This document shows, in pieces, positions 6,984 to 14,771 of a stretch of 27,822 bases of DNA. The notes under the pieces were generated by a model, which was given only the letters and a program-made list of their open reading frames with translations, did not search any database and was not told where the DNA came from. Numbering within the stretch: the first letter of the stretch is position 1; each line of letters starts with the position of its first letter. This DNA comes from Streptomyces sp. NRRL WC-3618 (GTDB taxonomy: Bacteria; Actinomycetota; Actinomycetes; Streptomycetales; Streptomycetaceae). The position numbers and the translations under genes were made by a program. The DNA is taken from NCBI RefSeq assembly GCF_001280005.1, contig NZ_LGDW01000004.1, forward strand, positions 1 to 27,822, in the 5' to 3' direction.

Positions 6984-8212
6984 CCCTCAACACCACCGCT
7001 CCCAGAGCCGGTTCGGATCCCGCGACCCAGAGTCATTTCGACAGTCTGCGGGCGGCGACCGCAGGTCTCGAACCCCCCTTCGGCGTCATCGACCTGGACG
7101 CCTTCGACGCCAACGCCCGCGACCTGGAACGCCGTGCGGGCGGCAAGCCGATCCGGCTGGCCAGCAAGTCGCTGCGCTCCCGCGCCCTCATGCGGCGCGC
7201 TCTGGACCGCCCGGGATTCGACGGCATCCTCGGCTTCACCCTGCCCGAAGCCCTGTGGCTGGCCGAGGAGTTCGACGACATCGTCGTCGGCTACCCCACC
7301 GCCGACCGTACGGCGCTGCGCCGGCTGGCCGCCGACGAGCGGCTCGCGTCGCGGATCACTCTGATGGTGGACAGCGTCGAGCATCTCGACCTGATCGACG
7401 CCGCGACCGGCCCGCGCGCGACCCGTATCCAGGTCTGCCTGGAACTGGACGCGGCCCTGCGCCTGGCGGGCGGCCGGCTCCACCTGGGGCCGCGCAGATC
7501 CCCGGTGCACACCCCCGAGGAGGCGGCGGCGTTCGCGCGCGAGGTCGTCTCCCGCCCGGGCTTCGAACTGACGGGCATCATGGGGTACGAGGGGCAGGTC
7601 GCCGGTCTGGGTGACAACGTGCCCGGCAACGCCGTCAAGCGGGCCGTGGTCCGGGCGATGCAGCGTACGTCCGTCGAGGAGCTGAGCCACCGCCGGGAAG
7701 CGGCGGTCACGGCCGTACGGGCCGTGACACCGCTGCGGTTCGTCAACGGCGGCGGCACCGGCAGCCTGGAGACCACGACCCGCGAGGGCTCCGTCACCGA
7801 ACTCGCGGCCGGCTCCGGCCTCTACGGCCCGGGACTGTTCGACTTCTACCGCACCTTCCGGCCCGTCCCGGCGGCGTACTTCGTGCTGCCCGTCGTACGC
7901 CGTCCCTCGTCGTCGATCGCGACGCTCCTCGGCGGTGGCTGGGTGGCGTCCGGGCCGCTCGGCAAGGACCGGCTGCCCACACTCGCCTGGCCCCCCGGGC
8001 TGCGCGTCACCGCCACCGAGGCCTTCGGTGAGGTACAGACTCCGCTGCTGGGCAAGGCCGCGAGCGTCCTGCACATCGGCGACCGGGTGTGGCTGCGGCA
8101 CGCTAAGGCCGGTGAGCTGTGCGAGCGGATCGGCGAGCTGCACCTGGTAAGCGACGGTGCGGTGGTCGAGACCGTGCCCACCTACCGCGGTGAGGGCCAC
8201 CACTTCCTATGA
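6980..8212 (+). CDS. PLP-dependent amino-acid deaminase/aldolase-like protein (alanine racemase N-terminal fold)
   Basis: A 410-residue protein with the fold-type III barrel shared by alanine racemase, D-threonine aldolase and D-serine dehydratase. FGVIDLDAFDANARDL (34-49) is followed by IRLASKSLR with the probable PLP lysine K63, then GILGFTLPEALWLA and IVVGYPT, the normal order for this family; GGGTGSLE about residues 255-262 is the probable phosphate loop, and the C-terminal FGEVQTPLLG and HAKAGELCER resemble the metal-binding domain of D-threonine aldolase-like proteins. AAGGAG precedes the ATG, which overlaps the upstream stop, and its own stop overlaps the next start (ATGA both times). 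Reaction type (deamination, retro-aldol or racemisation) cannot be decided by eye. Confidence 0.8.
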   Translation: MTLNTTAPRAGSDPATQSHFDSLRAATAGLEPPFGVIDLDAFDANARDLERRAGGKPIRLASKSLRSRALMRRALDRPGFDGILGFTLPEALWLAEEFDDIVVGYPTADRTALRRLAADERLASRITLMVDSVEHLDLIDAATGPRATRIQVCLELDAALRLAGGRLHLGPRRSPVHTPEEAAAFAREVVSRPGFELTGIMGYEGQVAGLGDNVPGNAVKRAVVRAMQRTSVEELSHRREAAVTAVRAVTPLRFVNGGGTGSLETTTREGSVTELAAGSGLYGPGLFDFYRTFRPVPAAYFVLPVVRRPSSSIATLLGGGWVASGPLGKDRLPTLAWPPGLRVTATEAFGEVQTPLLGKAASVLHIGDRVWLRHAKAGELCERIGELHLVSDGAVVETVPTYRGEGHHFL

Positions 8213-8985
8213 CCGCCACCGCCATCACCGGCCGGACGGTCCTGATCGTCGGCGCCTCCTCCGGCATGGGGGCGGCAGTGGCCCGGCAGCTCGCCCCGGC
8301 GGCCAACCGGCTCGTCCTCACGGCCCGGCGCGCCCCCGAACTGGCCGCCGTGGCCCAAGAGGTACGGGCCGCCGGCAGCGCCTGCCTCGACGTCGCCGCC
8401 GACGCCCTGGACCCGGAGGCGGCGGCCGGGGTCGTCGCGGCGGCCGTCGCGGAGTTCGGCTCGGTCGACATCGCGCTGCTCAACGCCGGCCAGGGCCCGG
8501 ACATGGCCATGGACCGGGTGAGTACGGCGGACGTCTCCCGGATCATGGCGTTGAACTACGACGTCGTCGTCAACTATCTGGTCCCACTGATCCGGCAGTT
8601 GGGCGAGCAGCCGGGCGGCGGCCTGATCGCCCACACCAACTCCCTCGCGGGGCTGATGGGCATTCCCCGCCAGGGCCCGTACTCGGCGGCGAAGGCGGCC
8701 GTACGCACCCTTCTCGACGCCGCGCGCGTCGAACTGGCGCCCAAGGGCATCCGGTTCACCTCGATCCACCCCGGCTTCGTGGGAACGGACCGGGTCGAAG
8801 CGGACGGCCTGCCCAAGCCCTTCCAGGTCAGTCAGGAGCGCGCGGCCCGGTACGTCGTACGCGCCCTGGAGCGGGAACCGGCGCAGGCCTGTTTCCCCTG
8901 GCAGACAGCGGCATTGGTCCGGGCGCTGCGCACCCTGCCCGCGCCGCTCTCCGACCGGGCGCTGCGACGGCTGGCCGCGCGGTAG
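8209..8985 (+). CDS. Second short-chain dehydrogenase/reductase (SDR)
   Basis: A 258-residue SDR, last gene of the divergent operon. It carries GASSGMG (15-21), TARR after strand 2 (38-41), which favours NADP(H), LNAG (91-94) and the catalytic residues S145, Y158 and K162 (YSAAK). It is not a close copy of the first SDR: cofactor region and C-terminus differ, so two separate redox steps are likely, one NAD-linked and one NADP-linked. The ATG overlaps the upstream stop codon and no strong ribosome site is seen, so it depends on coupled translation. About 100 nt of non-coding sequence follow before the pirin gene. Confidence 0.87.
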   Translation: MTATAITGRTVLIVGASSGMGAAVARQLAPAANRLVLTARRAPELAAVAQEVRAAGSACLDVAADALDPEAAAGVVAAAVAEFGSVDIALLNAGQGPDMAMDRVSTADVSRIMALNYDVVVNYLVPLIRQLGEQPGGGLIAHTNSLAGLMGIPRQGPYSAAKAAVRTLLDAARVELAPKGIRFTSIHPGFVGTDRVEADGLPKPFQVSQERAARYVVRALEREPAQACFPWQTAALVRALRTLPAPLSDRALRRLAAR

Positions 8986-9077
8986 CGGCGGTGCGCGGGC
9001 CATGTGCCCCTGCCACGGACCGACGGGAGGGCCCCCTCCTCCCGCCGCTCCCCGTGCGCTCGGGCATGCCCCCCGGC

Positions 9078-9083
9078 TAGGTT
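9078..9083 (+). promoter_or_regulatory. -10 element of a probable leaderless transcript (pirin gene)
   Basis: TAGGTT ends 7 nt before the ATG at 9091 and no Shine-Dalgarno sequence is present, so transcription would begin at or next to the start codon. This TANNNT-7-start spacing recurs in this window. Confidence 0.45.
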
Positions 9084-9090
9084 GGGCGCC

Positions 9091-10056
9091 ATGAGCAACC
9101 TTGACCGCGCGCCCGTCCCCAGCGTCTGTGGCGGCCGTGGATTCGTCGTCGCCGAACCCGTGCGCGAACTGCTGAGCCCCCGGCGCGTCAAGCTCGGCGA
9201 GGGCACGGAGGTACGCCGGCTGCTACCGAACCTCGGTCGGCGCATGATCGGCGCGTGGGCCTTCGTCGACCACTACGGGCCGGACGACATCGCCGACGAG
9301 CCCGGTATGCAGGTGCCGCCGCACCCCCACATGGGCCTCCAGACGGTGAGCTGGCTGCACGAGGGCGAGGTGCTGCACCGCGACTCGACCGGCAGCCTCC
9401 AGACGATCCGCCCGCGCGAACTGGGCCTCATGACCTCCGGCCGGGCCATCAGCCACTCCGAGGAGAGCCCCAGGTCCCACGCGCGGTTCCTGCATGGGGC
9501 GCAACTGTGGGTCGCCCTGCCGGACGGCCACCGCCACACCGACCCCCATTTCGAACACCACGCCGATCTGCCCACGGTCGCGGCACCCGGGGTGACGGCG
9601 ACCGTGATTCTCGGCGACCTCGACGGCGCGGCCTCGCCCGGCACGACGTACACCCCGATCGTCGGCGCCGACCTGACGCTCGCCGCCGACACCGACGTAC
9701 GCCTGCCGCTCGTGCCCGACTTCGAGTACGGGGTGCTGGCGATGTCCGGGGAGGTGCACGTCGACGGGGTGCCGATGCTGCCGGGCTCGATGCTCTACCT
9801 CGGCTGCGGCCGCACCGAACTTCCGCTGCGCGCCGCGTCCGACGCGAGCGTGATGCTGCTGGGCGGTGAGCCGTTCGAGGAGGAGCTGATCATGTGGTGG
9901 AACTTCGTCGGACGAACGCAGGAGGAGATCGCGCAGGCCCGCGACGACTGGGCGAAGGGGACCCGATTCGGCGAGGTGAAGGGCTACGACGGAGCCCCAC
10001 TCCCCGCCCCGTCCCTGCCGACGACGCCACTGAAACCTCGCGGACGGGTGCGCTGA
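9091..10056 (+). CDS. Pirin family protein (bicupin)
   Basis: A 321-residue cytoplasmic bicupin. The metal site of pirins is fully present in the N-terminal cupin: H78 and H80 in PPHPHMG, and H122 and E124 in SHSEES, matching the HxH...HxE pattern. Family members bind iron; some bacterial pirins dioxygenate flavonols such as quercetin, others act as redox-sensing regulators. The C-terminal end FVGRTQEEIAQARDDW is also a typical pirin signature. The start is taken at the ATG after a leaderless-type -10 box; an upstream in-frame extension to 9004 lacks coding character. It is separated from the SDR operon by about 100 nt and ends in front of a GC hairpin, so it is probably a single-gene unit. 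Confidence 0.9.
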   Translation: MSNLDRAPVPSVCGGRGFVVAEPVRELLSPRRVKLGEGTEVRRLLPNLGRRMIGAWAFVDHYGPDDIADEPGMQVPPHPHMGLQTVSWLHEGEVLHRDSTGSLQTIRPRELGLMTSGRAISHSEESPRSHARFLHGAQLWVALPDGHRHTDPHFEHHADLPTVAAPGVTATVILGDLDGAASPGTTYTPIVGADLTLAADTDVRLPLVPDFEYGVLAMSGEVHVDGVPMLPGSMLYLGCGRTELPLRAASDASVMLLGGEPFEEELIMWWNFVGRTQEEIAQARDDWAKGTRFGEVKGYDGAPLPAPSLPTTPLKPRGRVR

Positions 10057-10068
10057 CCTGCGAGAGGA

Positions 10069-10086
10069 GGGCCTCGGGAGAGGCCC
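10069..10086 (+). terminator. GC hairpin after pirin gene
   Basis: GGGCCTC and GAGGCCC separated by 4 nt, 13 nt after the pirin stop. No T-run, as usual in this GC range. Confidence 0.4.
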
Positions 10087-10104
10087 CGGACGCGCGACGT
10101 GCCG

Positions 10105-10541
10105 CCGACCTCCACTTCGCCCTGCTGCCGGGAACGCACACCGGAGGGCCGGCCCATCGCCGACCTGCTCGCCGCTCAAGCAGCAACGGTCGCCCGTCGT
10201 TCTCCACATCGCCTCCCACGACTACTTCCTCGACGACGACCAGCCGACGGAGAGCGATCCCCCGCAGACCGACCGACGCGCGTTCAGCCCCTTCCCCGCT
10301 CCCCTGCCCAACTCCGGCCTCGCGCTCGTCGGCGCCAACAGCCGGCTGCGCCGAGGCCACCTGCCCGACCGGGCCGAGAACGGACTACTGACCGCGGCCG
10401 ACCTCGCCAGGAACTGATGGAGGACGCCCAAGGTCGTCCCACGCGTGGAGAACCGCGTGGATCCGCGTTGCGCGCGGCCCGGTTGGCGATGCGCGCCCGC
10501 AAGCCCGATCCGTACTACTGGGGCGCGTTCATCTGCCCGAA
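10105..10541 (+). pseudogene. Remnant of a CHAT-domain protein gene
   Basis: Fragments of a CHAT (caspase-like, HetF-associated) domain appear in order but in different frames. LPGTHT then GRPIADLLAAQ correspond to the start of the domain. VLHIASHDYFLDDD (about 10196-10240) holds the HIASH segment that normally carries the catalytic His. LALVGANSRLRRG and GLLTAADLA follow and end at a TGA at 10415. The segment that should hold the catalytic Cys (usually a VVLSACxTG motif) is missing. ALRAARLAMRARKPDPYYWGAFI (10467-10533), in another frame, is the usual domain end. At least three frameshifts and one internal deletion make it non-functional. It stops next to the left end of the IS6-like element. 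CHAT proteins are proteases, often with TPR repeats, linked to cell death and defence; what this one did is unknown. Confidence 0.7.
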
Positions 10542-10542
10542 C

Positions 10543-11406
10543 GGCATTGTCAGGTTGAGTGGGTCTTCTCCGGTGACATGATCATCCGTCTGATCGCGGT
10601 CGCTGGTGGGGCTGTCCGTGGGCACGGTGTCGTACCGGGGTTTCCGCTTCCCGCCGGAGATCATCAGCCATTGTGTGTGGCTGTACCACCGGTTCAGCCT
10701 GAGCCTGCGCGATGTGGGGGAGCTGATGCTCGAGCGCGGCGTCGAGGGTCAGCCACGAAGCAATCCACCAGTGGACGCGCCGGTTCGGTCCCGCCTACGC
10801 CGCGGCCCTGCGCCAGCGCCGCCCGAGGCCGGGCGACAAATGGCGTCTCGACGAGGTCTTCGTCAAGATCGACGGGGTGTCGAAGTACCTGTCGCGGGCC
10901 GACGACCAGGACGGGAACGTGCTCGACGTCCTGCTGCAGAACCGGCGCGATGAGGCCGCAGCCAGGCGCTTCTTCCGCGAACTGCTGAAGAAGACCTGGT
11001 CGGCGGCGGGGGTGGTCGTCACCGACAAGCTCCGCAGTTACGGCGCCGCCCACCGCACGGTGATGCCATGGATGGAACACCGCTCGCACAAGGGCCTGAA
11101 CAACCGGGCCGAGAACTCCCACCAGCCCACCCGGCGGCGAACGCGCGATGAAGGGCTTCCGCTCGGTCGGCACGGCCCAGCGGTTCCTGGCCGCGTTCAG
11201 CGGCATCTCACCCAACTTCAGGCCCCGACGCCACCGGATGACCGTCACCGACCACCACACCGAAATGACCATCCGCTTCGCCACCTGGAACGAGATCACC
11301 GGCGCCGTCGGCCTGCCCGCCGTGACCTGAGCCAGACACCACCACGGCGGCCGGACACATCCCGAACCGGATCACACCCCCGAAGATCACTCAACCTGAC
11401 AACGCC
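10543..11406 (+). mobile_element. IS6-family-like insertion sequence, 864 bp
   Basis: Bounded by inverted ends GGCATTGTCAGGTTGAGTG (10543-10561) and, on the minus strand, GGCGTTGTCAGGTTGAGTG (11388-11406), 18 of 19 identical, with weaker similarity continuing inward (GGTCTTCTCCGGTG versus ATCTTCGGGGGTG). It contains one transposase gene. Length and end style fit the IS6/IS26 family. The flanking 8-mers GCCCGAAC and CTCTTGAC differ, so no target duplication is visible; the copy has probably taken part in a rearrangement, or its flank has been deleted. Confidence 0.8.
10606..11330 (+). pseudogene. IS6-family transposase with two frameshifts
   Basis: A DDE transposase of the IS6 family in three frames. 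Segment 1 (from about 10606) gives FRFPPEIISHCVWLYHRF and LSLRDVGELMLERGVE. A shift of one base near 10747 (extra G in GAGGG) is needed to continue into VSHEAIHQWTRRFGP and KWRLDEVFVKIDG, which holds the first catalytic Asp. VVVTDKLRSYGAA holds the second Asp and LNNRAENSHQPTRR the Glu. A second shift near 11137 leads to ERAMKGFRSVGTAQRFL and on to the natural end at 11330. All three catalytic residues are still there, so the damage is recent; alternatively the shifts are sequencing errors in GC runs. If real, the element cannot move unaided. Confidence 0.8.
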
Positions 11407-11910
11407 CTCTTGACATTTGCTCGATGGAGTTCGCCATGCTCGGCACGTTCTGCGCCGACGAGTACGGCTTGGAGCGCTGCGTCGCCGAGCGTGTCATGGA
11501 CCAGGCTTTCGCTCTGGTCCATGTGAGGGGCACGACCCGCTCGGGCGCCGCCATGGCGCCGTCCCAATAGGTCGCCCCCCCCCGCTGGCACACGCTCATC
11601 CTGCACACCGACTGGTACGCCAACTGGGATCAGGAACAGTTTGGTTACTTCCAATCTGGTCCATCCGCAACTCCTGAACCCGTTCCGAGGGTGCACGCCA
11701 CCACCTCCGTCACACTTCCCGACCTGGTCGTAGCGGAGCCTGCGCATCATGGCGCCCCGCTCGACCCCTGTGCCGCCCAGTTCGCGCAGACCCTCGGCGA
11801 CGAACAGCGCCGCGCCGGAGGCCCGCTCACCTCTCGGGACCGATCCGCAGCTATACGGTGGCCGAACAAAGGGGCGGAACAAAGGGCAGCTCTCCGGCGG
11901 AGGGAACTGA
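11407..11910. other. 504 nt without a confident gene
   Basis: A 49-codon open stretch, 11424 to 11570 on the plus strand, begins MEFAMLGTFCADEYGLERC and ends at TAG; no family recognised. After a run of ten C (from 11576) another frame gives WHTLILHTDWYANWDQEQF (about 11584-11640), which looks protein-like. Together they resemble a decayed gene broken at the C-run. The last 270 nt show nothing I can support. The region directly follows the IS right end. Confidence 0.35.
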
Positions 11911-12249
11911 ATGATCGACAGCACGACAAGCATCGTTGAGGCGGCGTTTCGGCACTACAGGTCGCAGGACCGCGAAGCGGCCTTCCCTCTCTATGCCGAC
12001 GATTTCTCGTTCACCAGCCCGCAGGACGACCATATCGACAAGGCAACATTCTTCGAGCGGTGCTTCCCGACCGCTGACCGGTTCAAGGACCATCGGTTGC
12101 TGCACGTCACCCCCGCGAACGAGGAACTCGTCTTCGTCTACTACGAATACGAGCTCGAGACAGGCGGCAAGTACCGCAATGTCGAGGCGATCACGGTTCG
12201 GGACGGCCTCATGCACGAGGTGCAGGTTTTCTTCGGAGGCAAGGTGTGA
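11911..12249 (+). CDS. NTF2-like / SnoaL-like small protein
   Basis: A complete 112-residue protein of the NTF2/SnoaL cone-shaped fold. The pattern is characteristic: an N-terminal helix (SIVEAAFRHYRSQDREAAFPLYADDFSFTSP), a FFERCFPTADRF helix and the long strands EELVFVYYEYELETGGKYRNVEAITVRDGLMHEVQVFFGG. GGAGGG lies 6 nt before the ATG. Members range from isomerases and cyclases to proteins of unknown function; the ETGGKYRNVEAITVRDG strand pair is usual for the nuclear-transport-factor-2-like group without assigned reaction. It sits alone among decayed sequence, 504 nt past the IS element, so its original operon context is gone. Codon use is like the rest of the window. Confidence 0.82.
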   Translation: MIDSTTSIVEAAFRHYRSQDREAAFPLYADDFSFTSPQDDHIDKATFFERCFPTADRFKDHRLLHVTPANEELVFVYYEYELETGGKYRNVEAITVRDGLMHEVQVFFGGKV

Positions 12250-12387
12250 GCGCTGGTCATGCCCGGGCACTGGGGACGATCAACGGGTTCGCACGTTACC
12301 CGGTCGAGACCCAGCGGTTCCTCGACTTCTGTCCGGAGAGCGGGCCGATCGCGGAGTGCAGGCGAGCTGTCAGCTCCCCTCGCCTCT

Positions 12388-13359
12388 TCAGCCCCCGAAG
12401 TACGCCTTTTCGTTGACGTGGAACATGTACTCCCGCCAGTGCGCCTTGATGTACGTGTACCGCGCCGGGTCATAGCTCCACAGCTGGTCCAACGCCCCTT
12501 CGATCAGGCTCTCGTCGGCGCGGACGTAGTCCAGCACGGCCTCGGAGACGGGTGCGTACGACCAGTGCCACCGCTCCTCGCTGATCGCCGGCGAGGCTTT
12601 CGCCGTCTCAGCGGTGTAGGTCTGGAGGAAGCCGTAATGGGCCGCGTTCGCACGCAGCCAGGCGTAGTCGGCGGCCTCGGTACCGCCGTCCGCCCAGTTC
12701 TGCGGAGTGGTGTCGAAGAAGTCGGCGTCGCTGCCGAGGTGGTGGCGGGAGACACCGGGCGCGGTCGACGTGCGCAGGATCTCGATCTGCCGCTCGTCGG
12801 GAGTCAGCGCGGCCCAGACCTCGCGGTGCGCGTCCTTGTCCGGGTCCCACTGCGGGTCGGTGCCCAACTGGGCCCGATACTTGGCGCGCATGTCGTCGGT
12901 GACGATCCCGAAGGTCCCGGCGCCGCCCGAACCGGTGCGCAGGAAGTCGTACTTGCGGTCCCATATCTGACGCTGCACGGACGCGGCGCGCATCCAGGAG
13001 ACGACCACGGAGCCGCGCGCGACGCCGAGTCCCGCTGCGGCGGCGTCGGCGAGCGCGCCCACCTGGGCGTCCATCTCCGCCTTGAGTTCACCGGGCGCGG
13101 CCCCCGTGCCGGTGATCCACGCGGCGACGGCGGCGGGTTCGGCGCTCCTCAGCACCTTCGCGACAGCCCACTTTTGGTGGTCGATACCCCTCTGCGAGTG
13201 GTATGTCCGCACCGGTACCTCGTCCGCCGCGAACGCCAACTCCCCGATCCCGGCGGCCCCGACCGCACCAACCCCGGTCGCGACCAGCCCGAGGAACCGG
13301 CGGCGGCCAGGACCTTTCCCGCGGTGGGAAGGCGTCGGTCCGTTGTGCGTGCCGTACAT
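12388..13359 (-). CDS. Tat-exported VanY-type D-alanyl-D-alanine carboxypeptidase-like protein (M15 fold)
   Basis: A 323-residue exported protein. The N-terminus is a Tat signal (RRRFLGLVATG, residues 19-29) with cleavage probably after AFA (about 42-44). The zinc site of M15B/VanY peptidases is visible: SRHHLGSDAD (204-213) matches SxHxxGxAxD with H206 and D213, and EERWHW (261-266) gives the E262/H265 pair. WLRANAAHYGF (234-244) is the normal segment between them. The middle insertion (about 60-200) is longer than in VanY itself. The role would be trimming of D-Ala from peptidoglycan stem peptides, or hydrolysis of another cell-wall peptide, outside the membrane. GAGGA lies about 9 nt ahead of the ATG. 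It stands alone, facing the NTF2-like gene. Confidence 0.8.
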   Translation of the reverse strand: MYGTHNGPTPSHRGKGPGRRRFLGLVATGVGAVGAAGIGELAFAADEVPVRTYHSQRGIDHQKWAVAKVLRSAEPAAVAAWITGTGAAPGELKAEMDAQVGALADAAAAGLGVARGSVVVSWMRAASVQRQIWDRKYDFLRTGSGGAGTFGIVTDDMRAKYRAQLGTDPQWDPDKDAHREVWAALTPDERQIEILRTSTAPGVSRHHLGSDADFFDTTPQNWADGGTEAADYAWLRANAAHYGFLQTYTAETAKASPAISEERWHWSYAPVSEAVLDYVRADESLIEGALDQLWSYDPARYTYIKAHWREYMFHVNEKAYFGG

Positions 13360-13489
13360 GTCGTTCCGTCCTCAGTGCTGTCTCATCAGACCCTTGCGGG
13401 TACGACAATCGCACAGGCCCCGTCCGACCGACAGAGGTGACTGCCGCTCAGAGGGGTCTGAAATCGTGCAGATTCAGCACATCAAGGGT

Positions 13490-13846
13490 GAGCGCGGGAA
13501 CCGAATTCCTCCGCCACGGCACCGCCTTCGTCCACCGCCCCTTCTACGCCCTGCCCGTGTCCCCCACCTGGACCCGCATCCCCGGCGTGATGCTACTGGG
13601 CCACGTCGCCCATCCGATGCCCCCGTTGGGGGCGGGCGCGAACCTTGCGATGCTGGAAGGCCGCCGAACTCGCCGAGTCCATCGCCACCGGTTCTGGAGA
13701 TCTGGACGTGGCCGCCCGCGCCTTCGAGGAACAGATGTGGCACGGGCCGGCAGGTGGGCGAAGATCACGACGGCAGGTCTGGAACGCCTCGTGAGCGCGG
13801 CCCCGCCGAAACCCTCGCCCACTTCGACCAAGTCCAGCCATCCTGA
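13490..13846 (+). pseudogene. C-terminal remnant of a FAD-dependent monooxygenase (TetX/PHBH type)
   Basis: Only the last third of a flavoprotein monooxygenase remains. FLRHGTAFVHRPFYALPVSPTW is followed by PGVMLLGHVAHPMPPLGAGANLAMLEG, the altered form of the FAD-binding GDAAHxMPPxGxGANLAMLDG motif (Asp replaced by His). A shift near 13661 continues as AELAESIATGSGDLDVAARAFEEQM, and two more shifts, near 13745 and 13800, lead to ETLAHFDQVQPS and a stop at 13846. The N-terminal Rossmann motif is missing. Loss of the FAD-contact Asp, truncation and three frameshifts leave no doubt that it is dead. Confidence 0.7.
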
Positions 13847-14105
13847 CCGTCAAGCGCGAGAGCACCAGCACCAGGAGCACGCCACCGTAGTCGAAAGCGC
13901 GGACGCCTGCACCGAGCGCAGCCCTCAGCCCGCTACCGCCAAAATCCGTCGCGGACGAACCCTTCCCAGGCTGATCAACCAGAAGATCATCCCACCCGGC
14001 CAACCAACCTGACAGCGCCCTCGATGATCTTGAAGACGGTCCCTGGCCCGCCGTTCACCCCTTCACCTGCGCACCCGCACCCCCGCACATGTCCCCACCG
14101 GCCGG
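13847..14105. other. Non-coding stretch with an isolated IS6-like end
   Basis: CAACCTGACAGCGCC (14005-14019) is nearly the same as the right end of the IS at 11392-11406 (CAACCTGACAACGCC), in the same orientation; in both copies CTC comes next. No transposase sequence lies inside. The rest shows no gene I can support. It separates the monooxygenase remnant from the response regulator. Confidence 0.45.
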
Positions 14106-14765
14106 TCAGCGGCTGGTGGGGACCAGGCCGCAGTCGTATGCGGTGATGACGGCGTGAATGCGGTCCCGCAGTTGCAGTTTGTGCAGGATGGCCGAGACGT
14201 AGGTCTTGATGGTGGTCTCGCTGAGGTGAAGTTCCGCCGCGATCTGCGCGTTGGAGCGTCCTTCGGCGACGTGGACCAGGACTTCACGCTCGCGTCGGGT
14301 CAGTATGTCGAGCCTGTCGAGGTTGCGCGGCGCACTTGGAGGGGTGGCCCGTGCGACATGGTCGAGCAGCCGCCTGGTCGCGGTGGGTGCGATGACGGCG
14401 TGTCCCGCAGCGACCGTGCGGACGGCGTCGGCGAACTGGTCGGCCCGGGTGTCCTTCAGGAGAAAGCCGCTCGCGCCCGCCCGGATGGCCGCGTGCACGT
14501 TCTCGTCGGTGTCGAAGGTGGTCAGGACGAGGATCTTTGTGGCGGCGCCGGAGGCCGCGATGGCCCGGGTGGCGTCGATGCCGTTGACGACGGGCATACG
14601 AATGTCCATCACGACCACGTCGGGCCGCAGGGTTTCGCTCAGGGCTATGGCCTGGCCCCCGTCGGAGGCCTCACCGACGACGTCGAAGTCGTCCCGGGCC
14701 TCCAGAATCATCCGGAAACCGGTACGAACCAGCTCCTGGTCGTCGACGATCAGCACTCGGAGCAT
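14106..14765 (-). CDS. NarL/FixJ-type response regulator
   Basis: A complete 219-residue regulator. The receiver domain has the acidic pair D8-D9, phosphoacceptor D54 (VVVMDIRMP), the switch threonine in LVLTTFD and K104 (GFLLKD). After a linker (about 120-152) comes a LuxR-type helix-turn-helix, LTRREREVLVHVAEGRSNAQIAAELHLSETTIKTYVSAILHKL (155-197; shown across the domain). It follows the kinase gene by 6 nt with AGGTGA as ribosome site, itself containing the kinase stop codon, so both are made together. It should activate or repress promoters after phosphorylation by that kinase. No target site is recognisable here. Confidence 0.92.
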   Translation of the reverse strand: MLRVLIVDDQELVRTGFRMILEARDDFDVVGEASDGGQAIALSETLRPDVVVMDIRMPVVNGIDATRAIAASGAATKILVLTTFDTDENVHAAIRAGASGFLLKDTRADQFADAVRTVAAGHAVIAPTATRRLLDHVARATPPSAPRNLDRLDILTRREREVLVHVAEGRSNAQIAAELHLSETTIKTYVSAILHKLQLRDRIHAVITAYDCGLVPTSR

Positions 14766-14771
14766 GTCGCG

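Noticed and set aside
6590..8203. 537-codon minus-strand open frame
   Set aside because: Antisense of the SDR and PLP-barrel genes, whose catalytic motifs are complete on the plus strand.
10535..11414. 8-bp target duplication of the IS6-like element
   Set aside because: The flanking octamers GCCCGAAC and CTCTTGAC do not match.
11391..11933. 180-codon minus-strand open frame after the IS element
   Set aside because: No start signal, no recognisable motif; composition does not look like protein.
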